A DNA stretch of 45,992 nt from JBAZCO01 sp041654915 (GTDB lineage: Bacteria > Bacillota > Clostridia > Christensenellales > DTU072), in NCBI GenBank assembly GCA_041654915.1, contig JBAZCO010000002.1, positions 1 through 45,992 of the forward strand, in the 5' to 3' direction. The notes beneath the pieces are model-generated. The model did not search any database. It saw only the letters and a program-made list of their open reading frames with translations, and was not told the DNA's origin. This document shows, one piece after another, positions 9,005 to 16,806 of the stretch. Numbering within the stretch: the stretch's first letter is position 1; each line of letters opens with the position of its first letter. Made by a program: the position numbers and the translations under genes.

Positions 9005-9697
9005 TTAAAAGCTGTCGCCTGATTTTCTGATTTTATCTTTTGCTACGCTAAGCGCATTGTCAACGGTTTTTGGAGTAACCGATAGTTTTTCTCCAATTTC
9101 CTTGTAAGAATAGCCTTCTAGATAGAGCTTTAGCACCTCGAGTTGGCGGGGTGAGAGCAGTTTTTTTGCTTTAATATAAAAATCCTTGCGTTCCTCTTGC
9201 CGTATATATATGGTATATGGGTCGTTGGGGGCGGCAATAAAAGTTGTTTCTTCCTCAAGGGGAAGCCCCAAAGAGCCGCTCGGCGGCTGCCGTTTATCCC
9301 TATAAAGAGAGCGAATAACATCCTTTACTTTATTATTGATGCAGAGAGCGGCAAAAGAAGTGAAAGTGGTATTTTTGTCCGCACGGTATTCCCTTATCGC
9401 TTTTAATAATCCAATTGTTCCCTCTTGAATGAGGTCGTCGGTATCCCCTCCCGACACTAAAAAATACCCCCGTGCAATTTTGCAAACCAAAGCCTTGTAG
9501 CGCAAAATAAGTATCTCCAAACTTTCAGGGTCGTTTTCCTTGGCTTTTTGCAATAATTCTAATTCGTCCGTGTATGTTTCTTTGGGTGTTTTTATTGGTT
9601 GGGTCTTTTCGGGGCTGTTTTCGATTGTCACCGCCGTTGATTTGTCCTTTTTAAGGTTATTATTTTTTACCCTTGTATCTAAATTTGTTTTATCCAT
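9005..9697 (-). CDS. sigH: Sigma-70 family factor of the SigH type
   Basis: 230-residue RNA polymerase sigma factor. Region 2 is clear (RYKALVCKIARGYFLVSG, then DTDDLIQEGTIGLLKAIREY), with the YFL and DLIQEG signatures of sporulation/stationary-phase sigma-H. Region 4 has a helix-turn-helix (LSPRQLEVLKLYLEGYSYKE). About 40 polar residues precede region 2, longer than in Bacillus SigH. Placement after rlmB supports SigH. The ATG at 9697 has no visible SD; a TATTAT ends 6 bases before it but has no good -35. An in-frame GTG at residue 23 (9631) has AAAAAGGA about 13 bases upstream and is an alternative start that would shorten the odd N-terminus. Confidence 0.88.
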   Translation of the reverse strand: MDKTNLDTRVKNNNLKKDKSTAVTIENSPEKTQPIKTPKETYTDELELLQKAKENDPESLEILILRYKALVCKIARGYFLVSGGDTDDLIQEGTIGLLKAIREYRADKNTTFTSFAALCINNKVKDVIRSLYRDKRQPPSGSLGLPLEEETTFIAAPNDPYTIYIRQEERKDFYIKAKKLLSPRQLEVLKLYLEGYSYKEIGEKLSVTPKTVDNALSVAKDKIRKSGDSF

Positions 9698-9783
9698 AAT
9701 ATAATAATAGTTTTTATCACTAAAAATTTATCTTTTGTATGCTGCAAGTTTGTCCCTTGCCGTACTATTTGATAAAATTGTCC

Positions 9784-10509
9784 TTATTTTATTCTTTGCC
9801 TCACAGCCTCGTAGAGCGCAATACCTGCGGCAACGGATGCGTTTAGCGAGTTGATTTGCCCAAGTTGGGGCAGAGATACTATGCCGTCCGCAAGCTTTTT
9901 TGCAAGCGCACTCACGCCTGAACCTTCACCGCCAATAATAATGGCAATATCGCCCGATAAATCCGCTTGATATATTGAGTTGCCCCCAATATCTGCCGCT
10001 AATACGGTGACAAAGTTATCTTTTAACAGTCTTATCGCATCATTTAGGTTGGAAACTTTTGCCACAGGCATATGCGCCGCCGCACCTGCGCTTGTCTTTA
10101 TGACCGTATCGGTTACCGATACGCTGCGCCTGGCGGGAAGTACTATGCCGTCTGCGCCTGCGGAGTCTGCAACCCGTATGATTGCGCCAAGATTGTGAGG
10201 GTCTTCCAAACCGTCTAGAAGTACAAGGAGCAGCGGAGTACCACGCTCCTTATTCATTGTTAATATATCTTCAAGAGGGGTGTATACAAATTGGGTAATC
10301 ACGGCAATTATACCTTGATGCCGTCCCGTTTGGCTTAGGGCTAAAAGCCGCTCCTTGTCTTGAAAGTCCACCCTTATTTTGTGTTTTTTGGCAAGTGCCA
10401 AAGCGTGGCTGATGCGTTCCCCCCGAGCGCCTTTTTCAATATAAACACGCTCCACGGTAAGCTCCCCCTTGATTGCCTCGGTCACGGCATTAAAGCCCTC
10501 TATAATCAT
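9784..10509 (-). CDS. rlmB: 23S rRNA 2'-O-methyltransferase (RlmB type, SPOUT family)
   Basis: 241 residues. It has an N-terminal substrate-binding domain (IIEGFNAVTEAI) and a SpoU methylase domain with the three family motifs: 1, DGLEDPHNLGAIIRVADSAG; 2, IIIGGEGSGVS; 3, INSLNASVAAGIALYEA. The last two form the trefoil knot that binds S-adenosylmethionine. In E. coli the family methylates G2251 of 23S rRNA; the exact base here is not shown. AAAGGAGAG gives a strong SD. It starts 30 bases after mrnC and is clearly co-transcribed with it. Confidence 0.93.
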   Translation of the reverse strand: MIIEGFNAVTEAIKGELTVERVYIEKGARGERISHALALAKKHKIRVDFQDKERLLALSQTGRHQGIIAVITQFVYTPLEDILTMNKERGTPLLLVLLDGLEDPHNLGAIIRVADSAGADGIVLPARRSVSVTDTVIKTSAGAAAHMPVAKVSNLNDAIRLLKDNFVTVLAADIGGNSIYQADLSGDIAIIIGGEGSGVSALAKKLADGIVSLPQLGQINSLNASVAAGIALYEAVRQRIK

Positions 10510-10539
10510 AAAACTCTCCTTTGGGTTACCATAAAAAAG

Positions 10540-10968
10540 CTAACAGTTGCCCTTATCGGCATTATTATAGGCAAGACGCAATAGCTCCGCAAGCCGTTCG
10601 TGGCGACCGAGCATATATAGATAACCAATTAGACCCTCAAGTCCCGAGGCTATTTTGTAGTCGATTAGCGTTGCGTTTTTTGCGTGGGTGTTGGTCTTAG
10701 AGTTGCGGCAACGGCGAAATACGGCGTCCTCCTCCTCGCTAAGCAAGGGGATGATTTTTTTTGCAGCCTCCGACTGGCTTGTCGCATTAATTACAGCCGC
10801 CGCCTGTCGGTGCAGGGCGCTTATTTTATTTGGGCATTCCAAAGCAAGTGCAGTTCGTACAAACAAAGTTTGCACACTGTCGCCAACAAAGGACAGCGCC
10901 GATGCGCCAAGTTGATTAAGTTCTTCCTTTGTGCAAGGCTCGGGAAATAATGGCAAGCGGTCAGACAT
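10540..10968 (-). CDS. mrnC: Mini-ribonuclease III
   Basis: 142 residues from the ATG at 10968. RNase III catalytic fold without a double-strand RNA-binding domain. Seen: GASALSFVGDSVQTLFVR with the catalytic Asp of the helix, the LHRQAAAVINATSQSEAA segment, LLSEEEDAVFRRCRNSKTN, and a final YKIASGLEGLIGYLYMLGRHERL. In Bacillus it matures 23S rRNA ends. It is the first gene of the block. No SD is visible, and the promoter at 10975-11003 predicts transcription to begin at or next to the ATG, so the mRNA may be leaderless. A TTG at 10986 would start inside the promoter and is unlikely. Confidence 0.92.
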   Translation of the reverse strand: MSDRLPLFPEPCTKEELNQLGASALSFVGDSVQTLFVRTALALECPNKISALHRQAAAVINATSQSEAAKKIIPLLSEEEDAVFRRCRNSKTNTHAKNATLIDYKIASGLEGLIGYLYMLGRHERLAELLRLAYNNADKGNC

Positions 10969-10974
10969 ATTTTT

Positions 10975-11003
10975 ATTATACAACAATTGTAACCGCTTAT
11001 CAA
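10975..11003 (-). promoter_or_regulatory. Promoter of mrnC-rlmB-sigH-ychF; leaderless arrangement
   Basis: Minus strand TTGATA (11003-10998), a 17-base spacer, TATAAT (10980-10975). Only 6 bases separate the -10 box from the mrnC ATG, so the usual start point (about 7 bases downstream) falls on the A of the ATG. It lies back to back with the promoter of the transglutaminase lipoprotein. Confidence 0.8.
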
Positions 11004-11087
11004 CAAAACACCCCCATTTAGTTGGGTTTTTATATTATTTTATTAATCTTAGATTGTGTGCGGTAAAGGTTTTATATAAAAATACTA

Positions 11088-11116
11088 TTGACATTATTAT
11101 GCTAATTGTATATTAT
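11088..11116 (+). promoter_or_regulatory. Promoter of the transglutaminase-like lipoprotein gene
   Basis: TTGACA (11088-11093), a 17-base spacer, TATTAT (11111-11116). Transcription should start near 11123, giving a 34-base leader with an SD. It rules out the in-frame ATG at 11106 as a start. Confidence 0.8.
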
Positions 11117-11156
11117 TATAATGTATCTTGTTAATGTGGATGTGGAGCGTTTATTT

Positions 11157-14141
11157 ATGAAAAAGGCAAAATATTTAGTTTTTATCCTATTGATTGCTGT
11201 TGCACTATCGGCGGCACTTGCGGGTTGCTCCCTCTTTGCCAATATTTTCTCTGCCGAAAAGGACGATAAAGTAGAAATAATAGATGTGACATCCATACAA
11301 GTTGGCAACTCATCCATCTATATGGCGCCAACGGGCGAAACACGGGAGCGCCAAATAGTATCAACAGTTTTTCCCGAAAACGCAACCAACAAAAAAGTTA
11401 AGTACGACATCATCACGCCGGGGGCGGCAAAATATATATCGGTGGACTCAAGCGGCAAAGTGCGTGCGCTTGGCAATGTTACCGAAACGCCCATTGTTGT
11501 AAGAATAAAGAGTGTATCCAATCCCAATGTTTATGTGGATGTATTTGTAAGCGTGGTGATTGTGCCGCTAGAGAGAATTGTTTTTGATACCCTTGCCCTA
11601 AGCGTTCAGCTTGGCACAAACCCACAGGTTAATTTTAAAATAGAACCCGATTATGCCACAGTAGAAAGTTTTCATTATGAAGTGATAAACACCAATAACG
11701 AGGAAGAAATATATGCGACGGTAGACGAACAAACGGGAGTGATATATCCTTCTCGCATAGGTACTGCCAGGGTGCGTGTGTACAACACAGATGCACTTGG
11801 CGAAACTTTGGTGGAAGGATTTTTGGAAATAAATATCGTATATGCGCCGCTAGATTATAATATCACCGTGCGCAGTAATGACGACAAAATATACAAACAA
11901 GCTGTGGAAGAGGGCGGCTTTGACACTTTTGAGATTGATGTTTGGAAAGAGGCAAGCTCACATTGCGACCCCAACCCCGAGATAAGCTGGCTAGTTAACA
12001 ACACAAAAATAGGGGATAGCTCCATACAGGGCGCAAAAAACATCATATTTAATTCTGCCGAGATATTTAAAGGTGAGCCGGGCGATAAGCAAATTTCTGT
12101 ACGGCTAGAGAGCGGTAAAAACGATGTGCAAATACTCGAACTGCCACTCATAACGGTATACCCTCCGCTCATCACGCTTAACCTTACCAATAGAACAATC
12201 AAGCCGCAATACGAGGTAAATGACACTATAGAAATAACCGCAACCTATGGTTCGGGGCAGTATCCGCCGGATAGCTACAATTGGTACTTGTTAGAGGAAG
12301 GCGACGACGAGGAGATTATTATATCTGGTATGACCGCCAACACTTTGTACTACGAAGTGGACAGGATAGGCTCATTTAAGATAGTTTGCTATCCTGTTGT
12401 GAGAGGGATAAAACGGACAGACCTAAGGAGAGAAATCACCCTTGGACAGATGCAGCATTCTGTTACGGGCAATAACATAAGCGGTGTTTATATTGACGGA
12501 GCGCCCTTTGACGGCGGGTATGCGCCATATGTTAAATGGGATTCCTTACCTTATGATGCGGGTGACTATACTGTGGAAATAAGAACAGGCAGCGAGGAAA
12601 CTCAAAACCATATTACCCTTGAAAGCAGTAACCCTGTACACGCTCGCTACTTTACCGCTCACGGTGTGCATATACCGTCAAGCACAGCAGACTTGCAAAC
12701 ATCATTTTCGATAAAAATAAAGGCGGAAGGATATAACTTTACCGACTGGGTGAGCTATGAGGGCGGCAGTATAGCGGTTACTCATTATGAATATTTAGAC
12801 CCGCTAGCCGCAGCCGACCCCGTGCTTGCAGGAATGAACGGGTATATAGTCAATATGAAAGAGTTGGGCGATTTGCTAAACTATGTTAGCATATTCCGCC
12901 CAGAGGAGCTTTCTACCACTTCGGGCGGTGACCTAGAGTTCCACGACGGGTTTTCGTTTAGCGTGTATGTGCCGTTTACTTATGATGATGTATCTGTTAA
13001 GCATCCCTCTAATGGCAATCCTGCGGACGAAACCGACCCCGAAAAAGTAAATGCCTACAAGCTAATAAGCGCCGCATTTACCGCCTATGCGGACTCGGGA
13101 ACTTTTAGAGTTGAGTATAGTGTGGGTGTGTTGGGTGAAATAAATATCACTCTTTGGTTTAAAGATATAATTACCGAATATCTATCCACAGCTCCGAGCG
13201 AAAATGCGGAACTGCCCTTTGTCACCCACTATGCAAAACAACCAAGAGTGACAAATACGCTCCCGATAGACGCAATTTCCCGCACTTTGTCGGTATCTAC
13301 AAGCAATCAGCTGTACTTTGCCGCAAGCTTAGGATATAGACCCATACCTGTTGCAGGCAGCAGCGCCGAAACAATTTACAATATCGCACGCAATGTATTA
13401 AAACGCATAATAAATGACGGTATGAGCGATGCGGAAAAGGCACACGCAATATACGACTACCTAAGCGCCGAAGTGCTTTATGATTATGAGTTGGCGGCAA
13501 TTCCCCTCAACACTCCAAACATAAATAGTTACGAAGGTTTTTATCTTGAGGGTGTGTTTATTAGGGGCAAAGCGGTTTGTGACGGCATTGCCAAATCGTT
13601 TAATCTACTTGCTCATATGGAGGGAATAGCGGCTAAAAAGATAAGCGGCTATGCAGTGCAGGGCGGCAGTAGTATTGGACACGCTTGGAACAAAATTAAT
13701 ATAGGCGGCGAGTGGTACATAGTTGACGCTACTTGGGGTAGCTCCTATTCAGCATCGCTGGACGGCGAACTACAAACACACGCATATTTGTTGGTAACCG
13801 ATAATATGGTAAGTAGCACCCACCATACTTATGGCGAGCATCCCGATACCACCGAGGAAAGGCATAGAGTTTACCTAGATACGGAGCTTGCCGAAGGTAT
13901 TACTCCAACGCTATATTCGGACGAGGATATAACCAAAATAGTAGAAGAATACATTCCCTTATTAGAGGCTAGCGGCGAGGAAGTTTGGATACAAATTTAC
14001 GCAAGCAATAACTATCGTTCAACCTTCCCCATCGACCCCGACAATGTGATACTGCAAAAGATAGGCAATACCTTAGGGCATAGCGGATGTTGGTCAATAG
14101 GCAACGGCTACTTTGTCATACGAGTAGCGGCAGACGGATAG
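11157..14141 (+). CDS. Lipoprotein with Ig-like domains and a transglutaminase-like domain
   Basis: 994 residues. The basic N-terminus MKKAK, a hydrophobic stretch and the lipobox LAGC (Cys24) mark a lipid-anchored surface protein. Two bacterial Ig-like (Big_2-type) domains follow near residues 43-135 and 137-230, with the usual 'P.NATNK' and 'DSSGKVRALG' motifs. The middle (230-720) is beta-rich without a recognised domain. A transglutaminase-like core lies at about 745-870. Its Cys-His-Asp triad is visible as VCDGIAKSF (Cys808), GHAWN (His842) and VDATW (Asp857). Such domains act as cross-linkers, proteases or structural modules; which applies here is not shown. The ATG at 11157 has GGAG 9 bases upstream; the earlier in-frame ATGs at 11106 and 11121 lie in or at the promoter. 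The end lies in a 14-bp tandem repeat. Confidence 0.9.
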   Translation: MKKAKYLVFILLIAVALSAALAGCSLFANIFSAEKDDKVEIIDVTSIQVGNSSIYMAPTGETRERQIVSTVFPENATNKKVKYDIITPGAAKYISVDSSGKVRALGNVTETPIVVRIKSVSNPNVYVDVFVSVVIVPLERIVFDTLALSVQLGTNPQVNFKIEPDYATVESFHYEVINTNNEEEIYATVDEQTGVIYPSRIGTARVRVYNTDALGETLVEGFLEINIVYAPLDYNITVRSNDDKIYKQAVEEGGFDTFEIDVWKEASSHCDPNPEISWLVNNTKIGDSSIQGAKNIIFNSAEIFKGEPGDKQISVRLESGKNDVQILELPLITVYPPLITLNLTNRTIKPQYEVNDTIEITATYGSGQYPPDSYNWYLLEEGDDEEIIISGMTANTLYYEVDRIGSFKIVCYPVVRGIKRTDLRREITLGQMQHSVTGNNISGVYIDGAPFDGGYAPYVKWDSLPYDAGDYTVEIRTGSEETQNHITLESSNPVHARYFTAHGVHIPSSTADLQTSFSIKIKAEGYNFTDWVSYEGGSIAVTHYEYLDPLAAADPVLAGMNGYIVNMKELGDLLNYVSIFRPEELSTTSGGDLEFHDGFSFSVYVPFTYDDVSVKHPSNGNPADETDPEKVNAYKLISAAFTAYADSGTFRVEYSVGVLGEINITLWFKDIITEYLSTAPSENAELPFVTHYAKQPRVTNTLPIDAISRTLSVSTSNQLYFAASLGYRPIPVAGSSAETIYNIARNVLKRIINDGMSDAEKAHAIYDYLSAEVLYDYELAAIPLNTPNINSYEGFYLEGVFIRGKAVCDGIAKSFNLLAHMEGIAAKKISGYAVQGGSSIGHAWNKINIGGEWYIVDATWGSSYSASLDGELQTHAYLLVTDNMVSSTHHTYGEHPDTTEERHRVYLDTELAEGITPTLYSDEDITKIVEEYIPLLEASGEEVWIQIYASNNYRSTFPIDPDNVILQKIGNTLGHSGCWSIGNGYFVIRVAADG

Positions 14142-14166
14142 CGGCAGACAAATAGCGGCAGACGGA
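14125..14166 (+). repeat. Three 14-bp tandem repeats across the stop codon
   Basis: TAGCGGCAGACGGA (14125-14138), TAGCGGCAGACAAA (14139-14152) and TAGCGGCAGACGGA (14153-14166). The stop TAG (14139-14141) of the transglutaminase-like gene is the first codon of the second unit. As 14 is not a multiple of three, gain or loss of a unit changes the reading frame at the very end of the protein. Confidence 0.9.
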
Positions 14167-14202
14167 TAAAACCGCTTTTTGGGCGGAATGGGATACCTAT
14201 TT

Positions 14203-14222
14203 AGGGGGTAGGGATACCCCTT
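14203..14222 (+). terminator. Hairpin after the transglutaminase-like gene (possible weak terminator)
   Basis: Stem AGGGGGTA/TACCCCTT (8 pairs, one G-T) with the 4-base loop GGGA, 61 bases after the stop. Only TTTGAG follows, so it is a poor intrinsic terminator. The rest of the gap 14142-14322 holds the tandem repeat and AT-rich sequence with no convincing promoter. Confidence 0.35.
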
Positions 14223-14322
14223 TGAGTTAATACCCCTTGCATTGAGGGCAGATATTACTTGGAATAATACGCTTTGACGAATTATTAATATTAAACAAAA
14301 AAACCATAAAAGGCGGATTATA

Positions 14323-15645
14323 ATGTTAGACAAAAATTACATTCCTATTTATCTATGGCACAAAAGATTTACAGAGGGGTTGAGGCAGACAGATGCCAAG
14401 CCCTTTTATATCGCCCTGGAAAGGGGCGAGGGCGAAATTAAAGTGCATACCTCAGAAATCTATGCAGACGGACGAACGGAGAACCTAAGCTATATTGAGA
14501 GGGTGGTAAAGACTATGCTCTGGGCTTACGGCGGCTACAAGTTTTATTTTTGGGGAGATGCGGAGCTTGTTGAGGAACTTGGCAAAATCTATTCAAAAAC
14601 GGGCGCACGGGCATTTGATGCGGAATTTATGGCAAAGGTGTACGGGCGCAAACTAGAGTTTGCAAGCGTTGCTTTGGAGGACTTTCCTGTAGAATGCGAC
14701 AAGGGTGAAAAATGCGGCGCAAACAAGGCGGGCAGACGCATTGGTTTTGATGCGGGCGGCTCTGACAGAAAGGTTACCGCCTGCATAGACGGCAAGTCTA
14801 TATTTGAAAAAGAGGTGGTGTGGCATCCCAAACTGCACAGCGACATAGAGTATCATATTGAGGGCATAAGAGATAGCATTGATATGGCTATGGAGAAGTT
14901 GGGCGGTAAAGCGGATGCGATTGGTGTGTCCTCTGCGGGAATCGTGGTGGACGGCGAAATGAGGATAGCCTCCCTGTTCCGCAAAGTGCCTGAGGAGCTT
15001 TATAAGGAAAAAGTGTTTCCCATATATAAAAATCTTGCCAAAGAGTACGGTTGTCCCGTAAAAATAGCAAACGACGGCGATATTGCCGCATTGTCTGGCG
15101 CATTCCAATTGGGACAGGGGCGCATTCTTGGCACTTCTATGGGTACAAGCTTTGCCGGCGGATATATTGGAGAGAATATTGATATAAAAGGATATTTGAA
15201 TGAGCTTGCGTTTGTTCCCGTAGATGTTGGAAGTTCGGCGGCAATGGATGAGTGGAGCGGCGATGCGGGGGTGGGAGTAATGTACCACTCTCAAGATGCG
15301 GTTATCAAGCTTGCCGAGGAGGCGGGCATTGATTGGAATGGCGCATCTAGCCCAGCAAATAAGCTAAAAGAAGTGCAAAAACTGATAAAGAAAAACGACG
15401 CAACCGCCCGTGCTATATTTGAAAAAATGGGCGAATACTTTGCCTATACGATACTTTGGCTAGAAATCTTTTATGATATCGACAAGGTTATGCTCTTTGG
15501 GCGGGTTGCATCTGAGGCGGGCGGCGACATAATAATTGCAAAGGCTGCGGCTCTGCTCAAGGCGGAAGGCAGCGAGGTTGGCATCATACTTCCCGACGAA
15601 AATTCAAGGCGTTTGGGGCAGTCATATACGGCGGCATTGCTGTAA
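14323..15645 (+). CDS. ROK-like sugar kinase or ASKHA-fold protein with N-terminal extension
   Basis: 440 residues, about 130 longer at the N-terminus than a usual ROK kinase. The ATPase part starts near residue 143 with RIGFDAGGSDRKVTACIDG (phosphate-1 motif). It continues with DAIGVSSAGIV, then KIANDGDIAALSGA, where the Asp after Asn matches the catalytic base of ROK proteins, and GTSMGTSFAGGYI (phosphate-2 motif). The cysteine-rich zinc motif (CxCGxxGCxE) of classic ROK proteins is absent. Family members phosphorylate hexoses or N-acetylhexosamines, or act as regulators without a DNA-binding domain; the substrate here is unknown. The SD AAAGGCGG precedes the ATG. It pairs with the PIG-L deacetylase 51 bases downstream, which fits an amino-sugar role. 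Confidence 0.78.
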   Translation: MLDKNYIPIYLWHKRFTEGLRQTDAKPFYIALERGEGEIKVHTSEIYADGRTENLSYIERVVKTMLWAYGGYKFYFWGDAELVEELGKIYSKTGARAFDAEFMAKVYGRKLEFASVALEDFPVECDKGEKCGANKAGRRIGFDAGGSDRKVTACIDGKSIFEKEVVWHPKLHSDIEYHIEGIRDSIDMAMEKLGGKADAIGVSSAGIVVDGEMRIASLFRKVPEELYKEKVFPIYKNLAKEYGCPVKIANDGDIAALSGAFQLGQGRILGTSMGTSFAGGYIGENIDIKGYLNELAFVPVDVGSSAAMDEWSGDAGVGVMYHSQDAVIKLAEEAGIDWNGASSPANKLKEVQKLIKKNDATARAIFEKMGEYFAYTILWLEIFYDIDKVMLFGRVASEAGGDIIIAKAAALLKAEGSEVGIILPDENSRRLGQSYTAALL

Positions 15646-15696
15646 AATAATGATAATTTATAAAGGGTAAACAGCCCTAAAAAAAGGTGAAAACGA

Positions 15697-16506
15697 ATGA
15701 TGAGCTTGAACCACAAGGCGGAGATTATCCACGGAAAAAGACAGATATTTACCGATATGGTAATTGCCGCACACCACGACGATATTGAAATTATGTGTCC
15801 CCAAGGGATAGTTAAGGGATACCAAAGTGACAAATTTGGACTAGTTGCTGTTGTTGCAACCGATGGTAGCGGCAGCCCCCGTGCGGGGGAGTATGCTAGC
15901 CTTAGCGATGAGCAAATGAAAGGGGTGAGAAGGCTAGAGCAGATTGAGGCGGCGGCGCTTGGCGACTATTCGGAATTGGTGTTGCTAAACCACTCCAGCG
16001 CCGATATAAAAGATGAAAAAATCCGAGCAGCAGAGGATGATATTTTTGCGCTCCTAAGCCGCTATCGTCCCCAAACGGTATACATTCACAACCTTGCGGA
16101 TAAGCATCCCACGCATATTGCGGTGGCAAAGCGCTGTATAAAGGCTTTGCGCCGTTTGCCAAAAGATGCAAGACCGAACAAGCTTTACGGCTGTGAGGTC
16201 TGGCGGGGGTTGGATTGGTTTTCGGATGAGGAAAAAGTGGTGTTTGATATTAGCGGACACAATAAATTTTTAAAAGACTTATTGTCGGTATTCCGCTCCC
16301 AAGTAGCGGGAGGCAAGCGCTACGACCTTGCCGCCGAGGGAAGGTGGCTTGCCAATGCGACTTATGCCAAATCACACAGCGTAGATAAGTACTCACTTGC
16401 CTCATATGCTATGGATTTGACCCCTCTAATTCAAGATGATGCGCTTGACCCCAAGGAATTTATTTTGGATAAAATTCGCCTGTTTAGTGATGAAATACTT
16501 CTTTAA
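15697..16506 (+). CDS. PIG-L (LmbE-like) family deacetylase
   Basis: 269 residues. The zinc-binding motif of the family (usually PHPDDE) appears as AAHHDDIEI (residues 24-32), and the second motif as KHPTHIAV. Family members remove N-acetyl groups from GlcNAc-containing substrates such as diacetylchitobiose, bacillithiol or mycothiol precursors and glycolipids. AAAGGTG lies about 8 bases before ATGATG; either Met could start. It shares a transcript with the ROK-like gene and is closed by a strong terminator. A likely joint role is handling an N-acetylated sugar, but no transporter or other sugar gene is nearby to confirm it. Confidence 0.9.
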   Translation: MMSLNHKAEIIHGKRQIFTDMVIAAHHDDIEIMCPQGIVKGYQSDKFGLVAVVATDGSGSPRAGEYASLSDEQMKGVRRLEQIEAAALGDYSELVLLNHSSADIKDEKIRAAEDDIFALLSRYRPQTVYIHNLADKHPTHIAVAKRCIKALRRLPKDARPNKLYGCEVWRGLDWFSDEEKVVFDISGHNKFLKDLLSVFRSQVAGGKRYDLAAEGRWLANATYAKSHSVDKYSLASYAMDLTPLIQDDALDPKEFILDKIRLFSDEILL

Positions 16507-16542
16507 ATTACTCCTTGCGGTACAATTTTAGTAAATAAATTT

Positions 16543-16568
16543 ACGGCTCTTTGTTTGAGCCGTTTTTT
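16543..16568 (+). terminator. Rho-independent terminator after the PIG-L gene
   Basis: Stem ACGGCTC (16543-16549)/GAGCCGT (16557-16563), a 7-base loop, then TTTTTT. It starts 36 bases after the stop. Between it and the giant gene (16569-16692) is AT-rich sequence with a weak inverted repeat (ACCCTTAAG, about 25 bases, CTTTAGGGT) but no gene. Confidence 0.92.
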
Positions 16569-16692
16569 ATTGGTTTTTGATTTTATGCAAATTCCTTGTT
16601 AAAAACTGTGAAAATATGTGACGAGATTGTGAAGTTTTTTACCCTTAAGTATATAAAGACAAATGTTGCCTCTTTAGGGTATGAAATTTGGC

Positions 16693-16721
16693 TTGTATTA
16701 ATTACATATGTATAGTATAAT
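16693..16721 (+). promoter_or_regulatory. Promoter of the giant lipoprotein gene
   Basis: TTGTAT (16693-16698), a 17-base spacer, TATAAT (16716-16721). Transcription from about 16728 gives a leader of some 79 bases before the ATG at 16807. Confidence 0.75.
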
Positions 16722-16743
16722 CAAGGCACGAATAAAAACCTTA

Positions 16744-16798
16744 TGCTCCGTTGCGAACGCACGGGGCAAAATATGCTAGTAAGATGCCCAATAGGAGG
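16744..16798 (+). promoter_or_regulatory. Structured 5' leader with two competing hairpins and SD
   Basis: Stem A pairs TGCTCCGT (16744-16751) with ACGGGGCA (16761-16768), adds GC/GC inside past one unpaired T, and closes on GAAC. Stem B would pair GGGCA (16764-16768) with TGCCC (16785-16789). Both use the same GGGCA, so they exclude each other. The SD AGGAGG (16793-16798) follows stem B by 3 bases, and CTCC (16747-16750 region) is complementary to its GGAG. The string ACGCACGGGGCAAA resembles the first conserved part of the class I cyclic-di-GMP riboswitch, but the rest of that motif is missing. A switch is possible, not shown. Confidence 0.45.
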
Positions 16799-16806
16799 CT
16801 CTAAGT

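Noticed and set aside
11012..11035. Small hairpin CCCA/TGGG followed by TTTTT in the divergent promoter region
   Set aside because: The stem has four pairs only and no transcript is expected to reach it on that strand.
14274..14302. TTGACG as a -35 box for the ROK-like gene
   Set aside because: The position 17 bases downstream is a run of A, with no -10 match at any normal spacing.
14653..15294. 213-codon minus-strand frame opposite the ROK-like gene
   Set aside because: The plus frame has clear kinase motifs, SD and operon context; the minus frame has none.
16750..16806. Class I cyclic-di-GMP riboswitch in the giant-gene leader
   Set aside because: Only the first conserved block is similar. 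The second block (GACGCAAAGC), the tetraloop receptor and the needed length are missing, so it is kept only as a hint within the leader finding.
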